Positions 56,893 through 64,000 of a stretch of 64,000 bases of DNA are shown here, in pieces. Source of the DNA: Dechloromonas sp. H13 (GTDB lineage: Bacteria; Pseudomonadota; Gammaproteobacteria; Burkholderiales; Rhodocyclaceae); the NCBI RefSeq assembly GCF_009469615.1, contig NZ_SSXX01000002.1, forward strand, positions 62,001 to 126,000. Reading direction: 5' to 3'. The first letter of the stretch is position 1. Every line of letters begins with the position of its first letter. The notes under the pieces were generated by a model that was not told where the DNA came from, did not search any database, and saw nothing but the letters and a program-made list of their open reading frames with translations. The position numbers and the translations under genes were made by a program.

Positions 56893-57585
56893 TCAGGCTT
56901 GCTGCGCCGTCGGTAGCCAGCCTGCCTTGCGGAACAGCCATTCGGTGACCCACAGGCTGAAGTAGGTGGCGAACCAGGCGAAGATGGTGTCGGACAGGAA
57001 GTGGCCGCCCGGCACCATGCGCACCAGCGCGAAGAGGCCGCCGAAGGCGATGCTGGCGAGCAGCCAGCGGCGGCGCACGGCCGGCGCGCCGAGCCAGCCG
57101 AAGGCCATGATGAAGGAGGCGGTGGCGACGTGGCCGCTGACGAAGGAGCAGTTCTTGGCGCACTGGTCGGCCGGGATGAAGGCCGGCGTGAACTGCTTGC
57201 TGCCGCCGAAATTCACCGTATTGACCGGGCGCGTCCGCCCCGAATGTTCCTTCAGCGTCGCGTCGACCAGCAGGATCGGGCCAAGCAGCCCGCCGGCGAG
57301 CATGAAGCCGATCACCGCGCGGCGCGCCTTGAGCCCGGGGAAACGGTGCCAGAAGCTGAGCAGCAGGAGCGCCAGCAGCACGACCAGCAACCCCTGGCCG
57401 ACGCGCGGCAGGCCGCGGTAGGGGATTTTCAGCCACCACGATTCGTTGTTCAGCAGCCACTGCCCGTCACCCCGGTAGAACAGGCCGCTGGCCGCCAGGT
57501 CGAGCTGCGGGAAGGCGACGAAGAGCACGGCCAGCAGGCCGAACGCGAGCAGCGCGAGGCGAAATTCAGTAGCCCTTGAAGTCAC
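56893..57585 (-). CDS. PAP2-family membrane phosphatase
   Basis: 230-aa protein with about six helices. All three PAP2 motifs are intact: KEHSGRTRP (KX6RP, near 105), VSGH (near 145) and RMVPGGHFLSD (R-X5-H-X3-D, near 193). Likely removes phosphate from a lipid such as undecaprenyl pyrophosphate or lipid A, on the periplasmic side. Start overlaps the preceding glycosyltransferase by 20 bp, so the genes are coupled. Confidence 0.9.
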   Translation of the reverse strand: MTSRATEFRLALLAFGLLAVLFVAFPQLDLAASGLFYRGDGQWLLNNESWWLKIPYRGLPRVGQGLLVVLLALLLLSFWHRFPGLKARRAVIGFMLAGGLLGPILLVDATLKEHSGRTRPVNTVNFGGSKQFTPAFIPADQCAKNCSFVSGHVATASFIMAFGWLGAPAVRRRWLLASIAFGGLFALVRMVPGGHFLSDTIFAWFATYFSLWVTEWLFRKAGWLPTAQQA

Positions 57586-59041
57586 GGAGCAGATAGACGT
57601 TCATGGTGCGCGACTGTTCGCCCGGCAGCGGCGCCTGCAGCGCGGCGAGTTGTTCGCTGCTGGCGAAACGGCGGGTGAACTCCTCGTCGATCGGGTCTTC
57701 GCGGATCAGGATGGCGTCGCGGCCGAGCCACGGGCGCAGGTCGGTGGTCAGTTTGTAGTGGTCGCTGGCGATGCCGGCCGGGTTCCAGCTGGCGGCCGGT
57801 CGCCGCAGGTCGCGCACTTCGTAGAGCATGTGGGCGAGGAGGGTGCGGTTGTCGGCGATCAGCACGGCGTCGGGGTAGGCCTGCAGCAGCGGCGTCAGTT
57901 GCCGGCCGAGGTCGTCCCAGCCCTGGGCGCGGGCGTAGAAATTCATTTTTGCCTGTTTTTGGCCGTCGACCGCCGCAAGCACCAGCGGCCAATGGTAGGC
58001 GACGCCGATCAGGGCGATGTTGAGCGCGATGCCGGCGATCAGCAGCCGCTGCCTGCCGCGCTGCAGCAGCCAGGCGACTACAGCGATGGCGGCCGGCGCG
58101 AAGGCCGGCGCCGCCCAGTTGGCGTTGGCGGTGCTCTTGAAGGCCTGCGCCGAGACGACCGCCCACAGCGGCAGGGCGAACCACAGCAGGAGCCGCGTGC
58201 GCTCGTCGGACCAGCTCTTGCGCACCTGAAAGAGCAGGATGAAAAAAACGCTGCCGAGCACCGGTCCGAAGGCGCCCCATTGCGCCGCCCAGAATTCGCC
58301 TAGCGCCTTCAGGCCGCCGCCGGCCTTGCGGTTCACGGTGATGTCAGCGGTGTGCTTCAGGGTCGGGAAATCGTGGGCGACGTTCCACCCCAGGTTCGGT
58401 CCGAGGATGAGCAGCGCCACCCCGGTGGCCAGCCACGGTTTGGGCGATGCCAGGCGGCGGCGGTGGAAGGCCAGCAGGTGCAGGAAGGCGGCACCCAGCC
58501 AGGCGGCCATCGTGTATTTGGAGAGCAGGCCGAGGCCGCAGATGGCGCCGAGCAGCAGCCAGTCGCCCCAGGCGTCGCTGTCCAGCGCACGCAGGTAGGC
58601 CCACAGCGCCAGCGCCCAGAACAGGGTGAGCAGGGCGTCGGTCGAGACGAAGAGGCCGAGCCAGGCGAAGATCGGCAGGGTCAGCACGGCCAGTGCCGAC
58701 CAGAAGGCGACGCGCGCGTCGTAGAGGCGGCGGGCGATGGCCCAGCAGGCGGCGGCGGCGAGCGGGTAGCAGAGCATGGCCAGCGCCTTGACGCCGAGCA
58801 GGCCGTCGCCGAACAGCGTGGTGGACAGGGCGATCAGCGCCGCGACGCCGGGTGGCTTGGAGAAATAGCCCCAGTCGAGGTGCTGCGCCCAGGTCCAGTA
58901 TTGCGCCTCGTCGACGTAGAGCGTGACGCCCATGCGCGGAACGACCCAGAAGCGCCAGGCGAGCAGGAGGGCCGTCAGGCCGAGCAGGATCTTGCCGCCG
59001 GATTTCTCGTAAATTCCGGCGTCGACCGCAACAGCCGTCAC
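57566..59041 (-). CDS. GT39/GT83-type membrane glycosyltransferase (ArnT-like)
   Basis: 491-aa polytopic protein (about eleven helices). The acidic loop with YVDEAQYWTWAQHL and YFSKPPGVAAL (about 43-70) is typical of polyprenyl-phosphate-sugar-using enzymes. The C-terminal periplasmic part (about 345-491) would bind the acceptor. It probably moves a sugar from undecaprenyl phosphate to lipid A, LPS or protein. GTG start overlaps the GT2 stop (GTGA). The word YTGCGGTCGAC encodes residues 4-7. Confidence 0.87.
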   Translation of the reverse strand: MTAVAVDAGIYEKSGGKILLGLTALLLAWRFWVVPRMGVTLYVDEAQYWTWAQHLDWGYFSKPPGVAALIALSTTLFGDGLLGVKALAMLCYPLAAAACWAIARRLYDARVAFWSALAVLTLPIFAWLGLFVSTDALLTLFWALALWAYLRALDSDAWGDWLLLGAICGLGLLSKYTMAAWLGAAFLHLLAFHRRRLASPKPWLATGVALLILGPNLGWNVAHDFPTLKHTADITVNRKAGGGLKALGEFWAAQWGAFGPVLGSVFFILLFQVRKSWSDERTRLLLWFALPLWAVVSAQAFKSTANANWAAPAFAPAAIAVVAWLLQRGRQRLLIAGIALNIALIGVAYHWPLVLAAVDGQKQAKMNFYARAQGWDDLGRQLTPLLQAYPDAVLIADNRTLLAHMLYEVRDLRRPAASWNPAGIASDHYKLTTDLRPWLGRDAILIREDPIDEEFTRRFASSEQLAALQAPLPGEQSRTMNVYLLRDFKGY

Positions 59042-60048
59042 GCCGGCCTGTGCCAGCCTTCATCGGCGGCCAGCGGGGTCTCCGGGCGCGCCGAATAGGA
59101 GCGGATGGTGCCGGACTCGAAGTAGATGCGGGCGAGCAGTTCGGCGAGCACGCCGGTGGTGATGAAATGGACGCCGGCGATCAGGCCGCCGATGCCGACG
59201 ATCAGCGCCGGGCGGCCGCCGATCGGATTGCCGAGGCCGAACTTTACCCACGCCAGCCAGGCCAACACGAGGCCGGAAAGCGCGGTCAGGGCCAGCCCGA
59301 TGCTGCCGAAGAAATGCCCGGGGCGGGCACGGAAGCGCATGAAGAAGAACACCGCGATGAGGTCGAGGATGACGCGGAAGGTGCGCGAGATGCCGTACTT
59401 GGAGACGCCGGCAGTGCGCGCGTGGTGCGTCGTCGGTTCCTGCGCGATGCGGCGCGGCGTCGTCACGGTGGCCAGCCAGGCCGGGATGAAGCGGTGCATT
59501 TCACCATACAGGCGGACGCGCTTGATGACGTCGCCGCGGAAGGCCTTGAGGCTGCAGCCGTAGTCGCGCAGCTTGACGCCGGTCATGCGGGCGATCAGCT
59601 TGTTGGCGATCTTCGAGGGGATCTTGCGCAGCACCAGGCCGTCCTGGCGGTTCTGGCGCCAGCCGGCGACCAGGTCGAGGTCTTCGTTCAACAGGCGGGC
59701 GACCATGCGCGGAATGTCGATCGGGTCGTTCTGCAGGTCGCCGTCCATGGTCACGATCACATCGCCGCGCGCCGCGTCGATGCCGGCCTGCATGGCGGCG
59801 GTCTGCTTGAAGTTGCGCGTCAGCTCGACGATGCGCACATGCGGGCCGTATTCCTTCGCCGACTGCAGGGCGCGCTCGACCGTCGCGTCGCTGCTGCCGT
59901 CGTCGACCAGCACCAGTTCCCACGGATTCTCGTAGCCGGTCAACGCTTCATGCACGCGCTTGACCAGCGGCGCGATGTTGTCTTCCTCGTTGTAGAACGG
60001 GACGACGATGGAAAGCGCGTGCGGCGGGACGGTATGGGCGGCGTTCAT
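59038..60048 (-). CDS. Family 2 glycosyltransferase (polyprenyl-phosphate type, ArnC/DPM1-like)
   Basis: 336 aa. GT-A domain: ALSIVVPFYNEEDNI near 12, LVDDGSSDAT near 47, TMDGDLQNDP near 100 (DxD-like). Two C-terminal helices (about 240-262 and 272-295) anchor it. Expected to make undecaprenyl-phosphate-sugar at the inner face for the ArnT-like enzyme. ATG at 60048 is preferred; an ATG at 60075 would add nine residues. TAAAAT just upstream may be the -10. First gene of the cassette. Confidence 0.88.
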   Translation of the reverse strand: MNAAHTVPPHALSIVVPFYNEEDNIAPLVKRVHEALTGYENPWELVLVDDGSSDATVERALQSAKEYGPHVRIVELTRNFKQTAAMQAGIDAARGDVIVTMDGDLQNDPIDIPRMVARLLNEDLDLVAGWRQNRQDGLVLRKIPSKIANKLIARMTGVKLRDYGCSLKAFRGDVIKRVRLYGEMHRFIPAWLATVTTPRRIAQEPTTHHARTAGVSKYGISRTFRVILDLIAVFFFMRFRARPGHFFGSIGLALTALSGLVLAWLAWVKFGLGNPIGGRPALIVGIGGLIAGVHFITTGVLAELLARIYFESGTIRSYSARPETPLAADEGWHRPA

Positions 60049-60106
60049 AAGCGAATCCGGCGGTAAAGGCGGCATTTTAATCGAAAAGCCCCCGCCCGGC
60101 TGTGCA

Positions 60107-60137
60107 GTGGGCCTTTAATGTAGAATCAGGGGCTCAC
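60107..60137 (+). promoter_or_regulatory. trpGDC promoter candidate
   Basis: TAGAAT at 60121-60126, 35 bp before trpG. It lies between GTGGGCC (60107-60113) and GGCTCAC (60131-60137), an inverted repeat with one G-U pair. Confidence 0.45.
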
Positions 60138-60160
60138 GAAACAGGCAAGGAATCAACAGC

Positions 60161-60733
60161 ATGCTGCTGATGATCGACAATTACGACAGCTTCACCTACA
60201 ACATCGTCCAGTATTTCGGCGAGTTGGGGCAGGAGGTGCAGGTTTACCGCAACGATGCCATCGGCGTCGCCGACATCGCCCGCCTCAAACCCGAGTATCT
60301 GGTGATTTCGCCCGGCCCCTGCGCCCCGGCTCAGGCCGGCATCTCGCTGGCGGCGATCCGCGAGTTCGCCGGCAAGATTCCGCTGCTTGGCGTCTGCCTC
60401 GGCCACCAGGCGATCGGCGAAGCCTTCGGCGGCAGGATCGTGCACGCCAAGCAACTGATGCACGGCAAGGTGTCGCCGGTGCGCCACAAGGATGTCGGCG
60501 TCTTCAAGGGCCTGCCCAACCCGCTGACCTGTACCCGCTACCACTCGCTGGCCATCGAGCGCGAGACACTGCCCGACTGCCTCGACATCACCGCCTGGAC
60601 CGACGACGGCGAGATCATGGGCGTCCGCCACAAGACGCTGGCCGTCGAGGGCGTGCAGTTCCACCCCGAATCCATCCTGACCGAACGCGGTCACGACCTG
60701 CTCAAGAACTTCCTGGACGAATTCAAGAAATGA
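60161..60733 (+). CDS. trpG: Anthranilate synthase component II (glutamine amidotransferase)
   Basis: 190-aa class I amidotransferase supplying ammonia to Trp[19 protein letters not shown] at the start, [11 protein letters not shown] near 50, nucleophile Cys in [15 protein letters not shown] (near 79) and catalytic His/Glu in VQFHPESIL (near 168). Its stop overlaps the trpD start (ATGA). Confidence 0.97.
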   Translation: MLLMIDNYDSFTYNIVQYFGELGQEVQVYRNDAIGVADIARLKPEYLVISPGPCAPAQAGISLAAIREFAGKIPLLGVCLGHQAIGEAFGGRIVHAKQLMHGKVSPVRHKDVGVFKGLPNPLTCTRYHSLAIERETLPDCLDITAWTDDGEIMGVRHKTLAVEGVQFHPESILTERGHDLLKNFLDEFKK

Positions 60734-61755
60734 CCCCCCAAGCCGCCCTTCAGCGTGTCATCGAACACCGCGAAATTTTCCATGACGAAATGGTCTCGCT
60801 GATGCGCCAGATCATGGGCGGCGAAGTGACGCCGGTCATGATCGCTGCCATCGTCACCGGGTTGCGCGTCAAGAAGGAAACCATCGGCGAGATCGCCGCT
60901 GCCGCCAGCGTCATGCGCGAGCTGTCCACCAAGGTGGATGTGCCTTACGACAACCGTTTCGTCGACATCGTCGGCACCGGCGGCGATTCGGCGCACAGCT
61001 TCAACATCTCGACCACCTCGATCTTCGTCGCCGCGGCCGCCGGCGCCAAGGTGGCCAAGCACGGCGGGCGCAGCGTGTCGTCGAGTTCGGGCAGCGCCGA
61101 CGTGCTGGAAGCGCTCGGCGCCAACATCATGCTGTCGCCGGAACAGGTCGCCGCCTGCATCGCCGAAACCGGCATCGGCTTCATGTTCGCGCCGAGCCAT
61201 CACAGCGCGATGAAGCACGTCGCGCCGGTGCGCCGTGAAATGGGGGTGCGCACCATCTTCAACATCCTCGGACCGCTGACCAACCCGGCGAGCGCGCCGA
61301 ACACGCTGATGGGCGTCTTCCATCCCGATCTTGTCGGCATCCAGGTCCGCGTCATGCAGCGCCTCGGCGCCGAGCGCGTGCTGGTCGTGCACGGCAAGGA
61401 CAACCTCGACGAGATCTCGCTCGGCGCGGCGACCCTGGTCGGTGAGCTGAAGGATGGCGAGGTGCGCGAATACGAGGTGCATCCCGAGGACTTCGGCCTG
61501 CAGATGCTGTCGCTGCGCAACCTGCGCGTCGGCAGCGCCGAGGAGTCGAAGGCCATGCTGCTCGGCGCCCTCGACAACAAGCCGGGCGCCGCGCGCGAGA
61601 TCGTCTGCCTGAACGCCGGCGCCGCGCTCTACGTCGCCAACGTCGCCGCCAGCATCGGCGACGGCATCGTCCGGGCGCGCGAAGCCATTGCCAGCGGCGC
61701 CGCGCGCGCCAAGCTGGCGCAGTTCGTCGAATGCACGCAGCGGCTGGCGAAGTAA
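60730..61755 (+). CDS. trpD: Anthranilate phosphoribosyltransferase
   Basis: 341-aa enzyme joining anthranilate and [20 protein letters not shown] near 80 (PRPP/phosphate loop), [21 protein letters not shown] near 106 and [10 protein letters not shown] near 178. One-base overlap with trpC (TAATG). Confidence 0.97.
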   Translation: MTPQAALQRVIEHREIFHDEMVSLMRQIMGGEVTPVMIAAIVTGLRVKKETIGEIAAAASVMRELSTKVDVPYDNRFVDIVGTGGDSAHSFNISTTSIFVAAAAGAKVAKHGGRSVSSSSGSADVLEALGANIMLSPEQVAACIAETGIGFMFAPSHHSAMKHVAPVRREMGVRTIFNILGPLTNPASAPNTLMGVFHPDLVGIQVRVMQRLGAERVLVVHGKDNLDEISLGAATLVGELKDGEVREYEVHPEDFGLQMLSLRNLRVGSAEESKAMLLGALDNKPGAAREIVCLNAGAALYVANVAASIGDGIVRAREAIASGAARAKLAQFVECTQRLAK

Positions 61756-62543
61756 TGGCCGACATTCTCGACCGGATCGTCGCCACCAAGCGCGAGGAAA
61801 TCGCTGCCGCACAAGCCGTCAAGCCGCTCGCCGCCGTCGAGGCCGAAGCCGCGACCCAGCCGGCGCCGCGCGATTTCGTCGGCGCCATCCGCCGCAAGAT
61901 CGGTTGCGGTCGGCCGGCCGTCATTGCCGAAATCAAGAAGGCGAGCCCGTCGAAAGGCGTCATCCGCCCCGACTTCCAGCCGGCCGAAATCGCCCGCAGC
62001 TATGCCGCGCACGGTGCTGCCTGCCTGTCGGTGCTGACCGACCGCCAGTATTTCCAGGGCTGCCCGGACTACTTGCAGGCCGCCCGCGCCGCATGCGAAC
62101 TGCCGGTGCTACGCAAGGACTTCATGGTCGATGCTTACCAGGTCGCCGAGGCGCGGGCGATGGGCGCCGACTGCATCCTGCTCATCGCCGCCTGCCTGTC
62201 GCTCGCTGAAATGCAGGCGCTGGAAGCGCAGGCGCATGGCTACGGCATGGCAGTGCTGGTCGAGGTCCATGACGGCGAGGAACTCGATGTCGCGCTACAG
62301 TTGCAGACGCCGCTGCTCGGCATCAACAACCGCAACCTGCGCACCTTCGAGGTCACGCTGCAGACGACGCTCGACCTGCTGCCACGCATCCCGGCCGAGC
62401 GCATCGTGGTTGCCGAAAGCGGTATCCTGAAGCCGGAAGACGTGGCGCTGATGCGCGCCAACCAGGTCGAAACCTTCCTGGTCGGCGAGGCCTTCATGCG
62501 CGCCCCGTCGCCCGGCGAAGAGCTGGCGCGCCTGTTTTCCTGA
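61755..62543 (+). CDS. trpC: Indole-3-glycerol phosphate synthase
   Basis: 262-aa TIM-barrel enzyme. [14 protein letters not shown] at the start, [19 protein letters not shown] (catalytic Lys, near 60), [13 protein letters not shown] near 118 and [12 protein letters not shown] near 193, VAESGI near 220. Standalone, not fused to TrpF. ATG at 61755; an upstream in-frame start lies inside trpD. Confidence 0.97.
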   Translation: MADILDRIVATKREEIAAAQAVKPLAAVEAEAATQPAPRDFVGAIRRKIGCGRPAVIAEIKKASPSKGVIRPDFQPAEIARSYAAHGAACLSVLTDRQYFQGCPDYLQAARAACELPVLRKDFMVDAYQVAEARAMGADCILLIAACLSLAEMQALEAQAHGYGMAVLVEVHDGEELDVALQLQTPLLGINNRNLRTFEVTLQTTLDLLPRIPAERIVVAESGILKPEDVALMRANQVETFLVGEAFMRAPSPGEELARLFS

Positions 62544-62630
62544 CCTCCCGGTCATGTCGGCGGCTTATTGACGGCGCCGTTGACGACTGCCAAACTGATT
62601 GCGTACCGTCGTTCCGACGGCAGGGATGCC

Positions 62631-63944
62631 ATGAACCAGCCTCAGCCTACCTTGTTTCGCGCGCTCAGTACCGCGGGTTTCAACCCGGATGACGACGCCG
62701 AAACACGCCTGAAGAAATCGCTGCTGATCTTCGCCACCGGTCTCGTCTCGCTCGGGTCGATGCTGTGGCTTTTCCTCTACTGGCAGATGGGGCCGCAATT
62801 TTCGTCCACGGCGCCGTTCGTTTTCCAGCTGCTGCTGGTTTCCAACCTGGTGTTCTTCCTCAAGAGCGGCAACTTCAGCTTCTTTCGCTATTCGCAGCTG
62901 GCGTTGTTTCTCTTCATGCCTTTCGTCGTGCAGTGGAGCATCGGCAACTTCATCACGGCCAGCGGCATCAGCCTGTGGGGCCTGCTGGCGCCGATCGGCG
63001 CCGTGCTGTTCTTTGGCGTGCGCGAATCCGCCGCATGGTTCTTCGCCTACCTCTTTCTGACCGCGCTCTCCGGCTTCTTCGACTACTTCCTGGCCGACAG
63101 TTTTGCGGCCACCGCGTCGCGCGTGCCGATTCGCGTCAGCGTCTTCTTCTTCGCGCTCAATTTCGCCGCGGTGTCGACCATCGTCTATCTGTTGCTGCGC
63201 TATTCGACGCAGGAGAAGGCCAAGGCCCAGGCCAGCCTGGAGGAGACGCACCGCCTGTTGCAGGACGAGCAGGAGCGCTCCGAGCGCCTGTTGCTCAACA
63301 TCCTGCCCGGCCCGATCGCCGAACGCCTGAAGTACGAGAAGCAGACCATCGCCGACGGCTTCGCCGACGTGACGGTGATGTTCGTAGACATCGTCAATTT
63401 CACCAAGCTGGCCGAGGGCATGTCGCCGCAGCAGGTCTTCGCCATGCTCAACCGCATATTTTCCTCCTTCGACGAGCTGGCCGAACAGTTCGGCATGGAA
63501 AAGATCAAGACCATCGGCGACGCCTACATGGTGGCCGGCGGGCTGAACAACGAGCAGGGCGGCTACACGCAGGCGATCGCCGAGCTGGCGCTCGCCATGC
63601 GCGACTTGCTGCGTACCGACTTCGAGGTCAATAGCCTGCACCTTGAAGTGCGCATCGGCATCGGCACCGGGCCCGTGGTGGCCGGCGTCGTCGGCAAGAA
63701 GAAATTCATCTACGACCTGTGGGGCGATACCGTCAATCTGGCCAGCCGCATCACCAGCGAAGGGGTACCGGGCATGGTCCACGTGGACGAGACGACCTAT
63801 CGGCGGCTGGCGGAGTGCTTCGAGTTCAAGGCACCGCAGATCATCCACCTGAAGGGCAAGGGCAACACCCCGGTCTATTGCCTGCTCGGGCCGCGCGCCG
63901 ACCCGTCGCCGGTCGCCGCAGTCAGCTCCGCGGCGTCAGCGTGA
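62631..63944 (+). CDS. Membrane-bound class III adenylate cyclase
   Basis: 437 aa. Six N-terminal helices (about residues 30-190, no large loops), a coiled-coil linker (about 195-235, ending LLLNILPGPIAERLK) and a cyclase domain. Metal-binding Asp in FVDIVNF near 253 and in KTIGDAYM near 294; the adenine-selecting Lys (KIKTIGD) and Asp (YDLWGD) fit an adenylate rather than guanylate cyclase; NLASR carries the transition-state Asn and Arg. ATG at 62631 is favoured over TTG at 62568, which lacks a ribosome-binding site. The six-helix region may sense a membrane signal. Confidence 0.9.
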   Translation: MNQPQPTLFRALSTAGFNPDDDAETRLKKSLLIFATGLVSLGSMLWLFLYWQMGPQFSSTAPFVFQLLLVSNLVFFLKSGNFSFFRYSQLALFLFMPFVVQWSIGNFITASGISLWGLLAPIGAVLFFGVRESAAWFFAYLFLTALSGFFDYFLADSFAATASRVPIRVSVFFFALNFAAVSTIVYLLLRYSTQEKAKAQASLEETHRLLQDEQERSERLLLNILPGPIAERLKYEKQTIADGFADVTVMFVDIVNFTKLAEGMSPQQVFAMLNRIFSSFDELAEQFGMEKIKTIGDAYMVAGGLNNEQGGYTQAIAELALAMRDLLRTDFEVNSLHLEVRIGIGTGPVVAGVVGKKKFIYDLWGDTVNLASRITSEGVPGMVHVDETTYRRLAECFEFKAPQIIHLKGKGNTPVYCLLGPRADPSPVAAVSSAASA

Positions 63945-64000
63945 AGCACACCGCGCCCGGCTGGTTCTCGGCCAGGCGAAGCGAATAACCCGTTTCCTCG
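63922..64000 (-). CDS. C-terminal end of a minus-strand gene (possibly a sensor kinase)
   Basis: 26 codons read from the window edge to a TGA at 63924-63922: EETGYSLRLAENQPGAVCFT then LTPRS. The pattern (hydrophobic strand, PGA, FTL) resembles the last strands of a histidine kinase ATPase domain, but this is too short to be sure. It overlaps the adenylate cyclase 3' end by 23 bp on the opposite strand. Confidence 0.35.
   Translation of the reverse strand, partial: EETGYSLRLAENQPGAVCFTLTPRS

Overview
The window is a GC-rich, densely packed piece of a betaproteobacterial chromosome. Gene content fits the Rhodocyclales (Dechloromonas/Azospira-like): a periplasmic nitrate reductase operon, a betaproteobacterial IF-1 with a C-terminal tail, an rpe-gph-trpE run, a complete dcw cluster and a SecA with a SEC-C zinc tail. 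No insertion sequence, prophage, CRISPR array, tRNA or rRNA was recognised, so this looks like core chromosome. The genus is an inference from gene content only.

Layout. 0-5.6 kb: partial leuA (-), a divergent Lrp/AsnC regulator, infA and a transglutaminase (-), the RNase P RNA gene, a periplasmic DsrE-like protein (-) and a methyltransferase. 5.6-10.8 kb: oxidative-stress genes, namely a lipoprotein / ECF sigma / anti-sigma / periplasmic catalase-like operon facing ahpCF. 10.9-15 kb: napDABC behind an FNR-type box. 15-17.8 kb: HU, a low-complexity protein, a UbiH-type hydroxylase and dsbC. 18.1-35.8 kb: the division and cell-wall cluster mraZ-rsmH-ftsL-ftsI-murE-murF-mraY-murD-ftsW-murG-murC-ddl-ftsQ-ftsA-ftsZ, then lpxC and a small membrane protein. 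35.7-41.2 kb: dciA (-), an M23 peptidase, secA, argJ. 41.2-46.3 kb: an AI-2E-family permease, a methyltransferase and apaG (-), rpe, gph, a Trp-rich leader peptide and trpE. 46.3-56.2 kb: an acidic amino acid uptake and catabolism block (gltI, ansB, gltJKL, marC, aspA) with a DctB/DctD-type two-component system. 56.2-60.1 kb (-): a four-gene envelope glycosylation cassette. 60.1-64 kb: trpGDC, a membrane adenylate cyclase and the end of one more minus-strand gene.

How the genes work together. The glt/ans/asp block forms one pathway: periplasmic deamidation of Gln/Asn, ABC uptake of Glu/Asp, then aspartate to fumarate. A sigma-54 promoter and two spaced inverted repeats lie in front of gltI, and the neighbouring sensor/NtrC-type regulator pair is the obvious candidate controller. 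The dcw genes are almost all joined by 1-4 bp overlaps behind a promoter carrying the 10-bp-periodic MraZ repeats.

Most unusual observations: (1) an 11-bp word, YTGCGGTCGAC, found at least 12 times on both strands, often followed by an A-run and over-represented outside genes; (2) an unlisted 18-residue leader peptide with four regularly spaced Trp codons between gph and trpE; (3) the complete sigma-54/activator architecture before gltI; (4) several -10 boxes lying between the arms of short perfect inverted repeats (rnpB, lpxC, secA, trpG); (5) a methyltransferase that appears to start at CTG overlapping the apaG stop.
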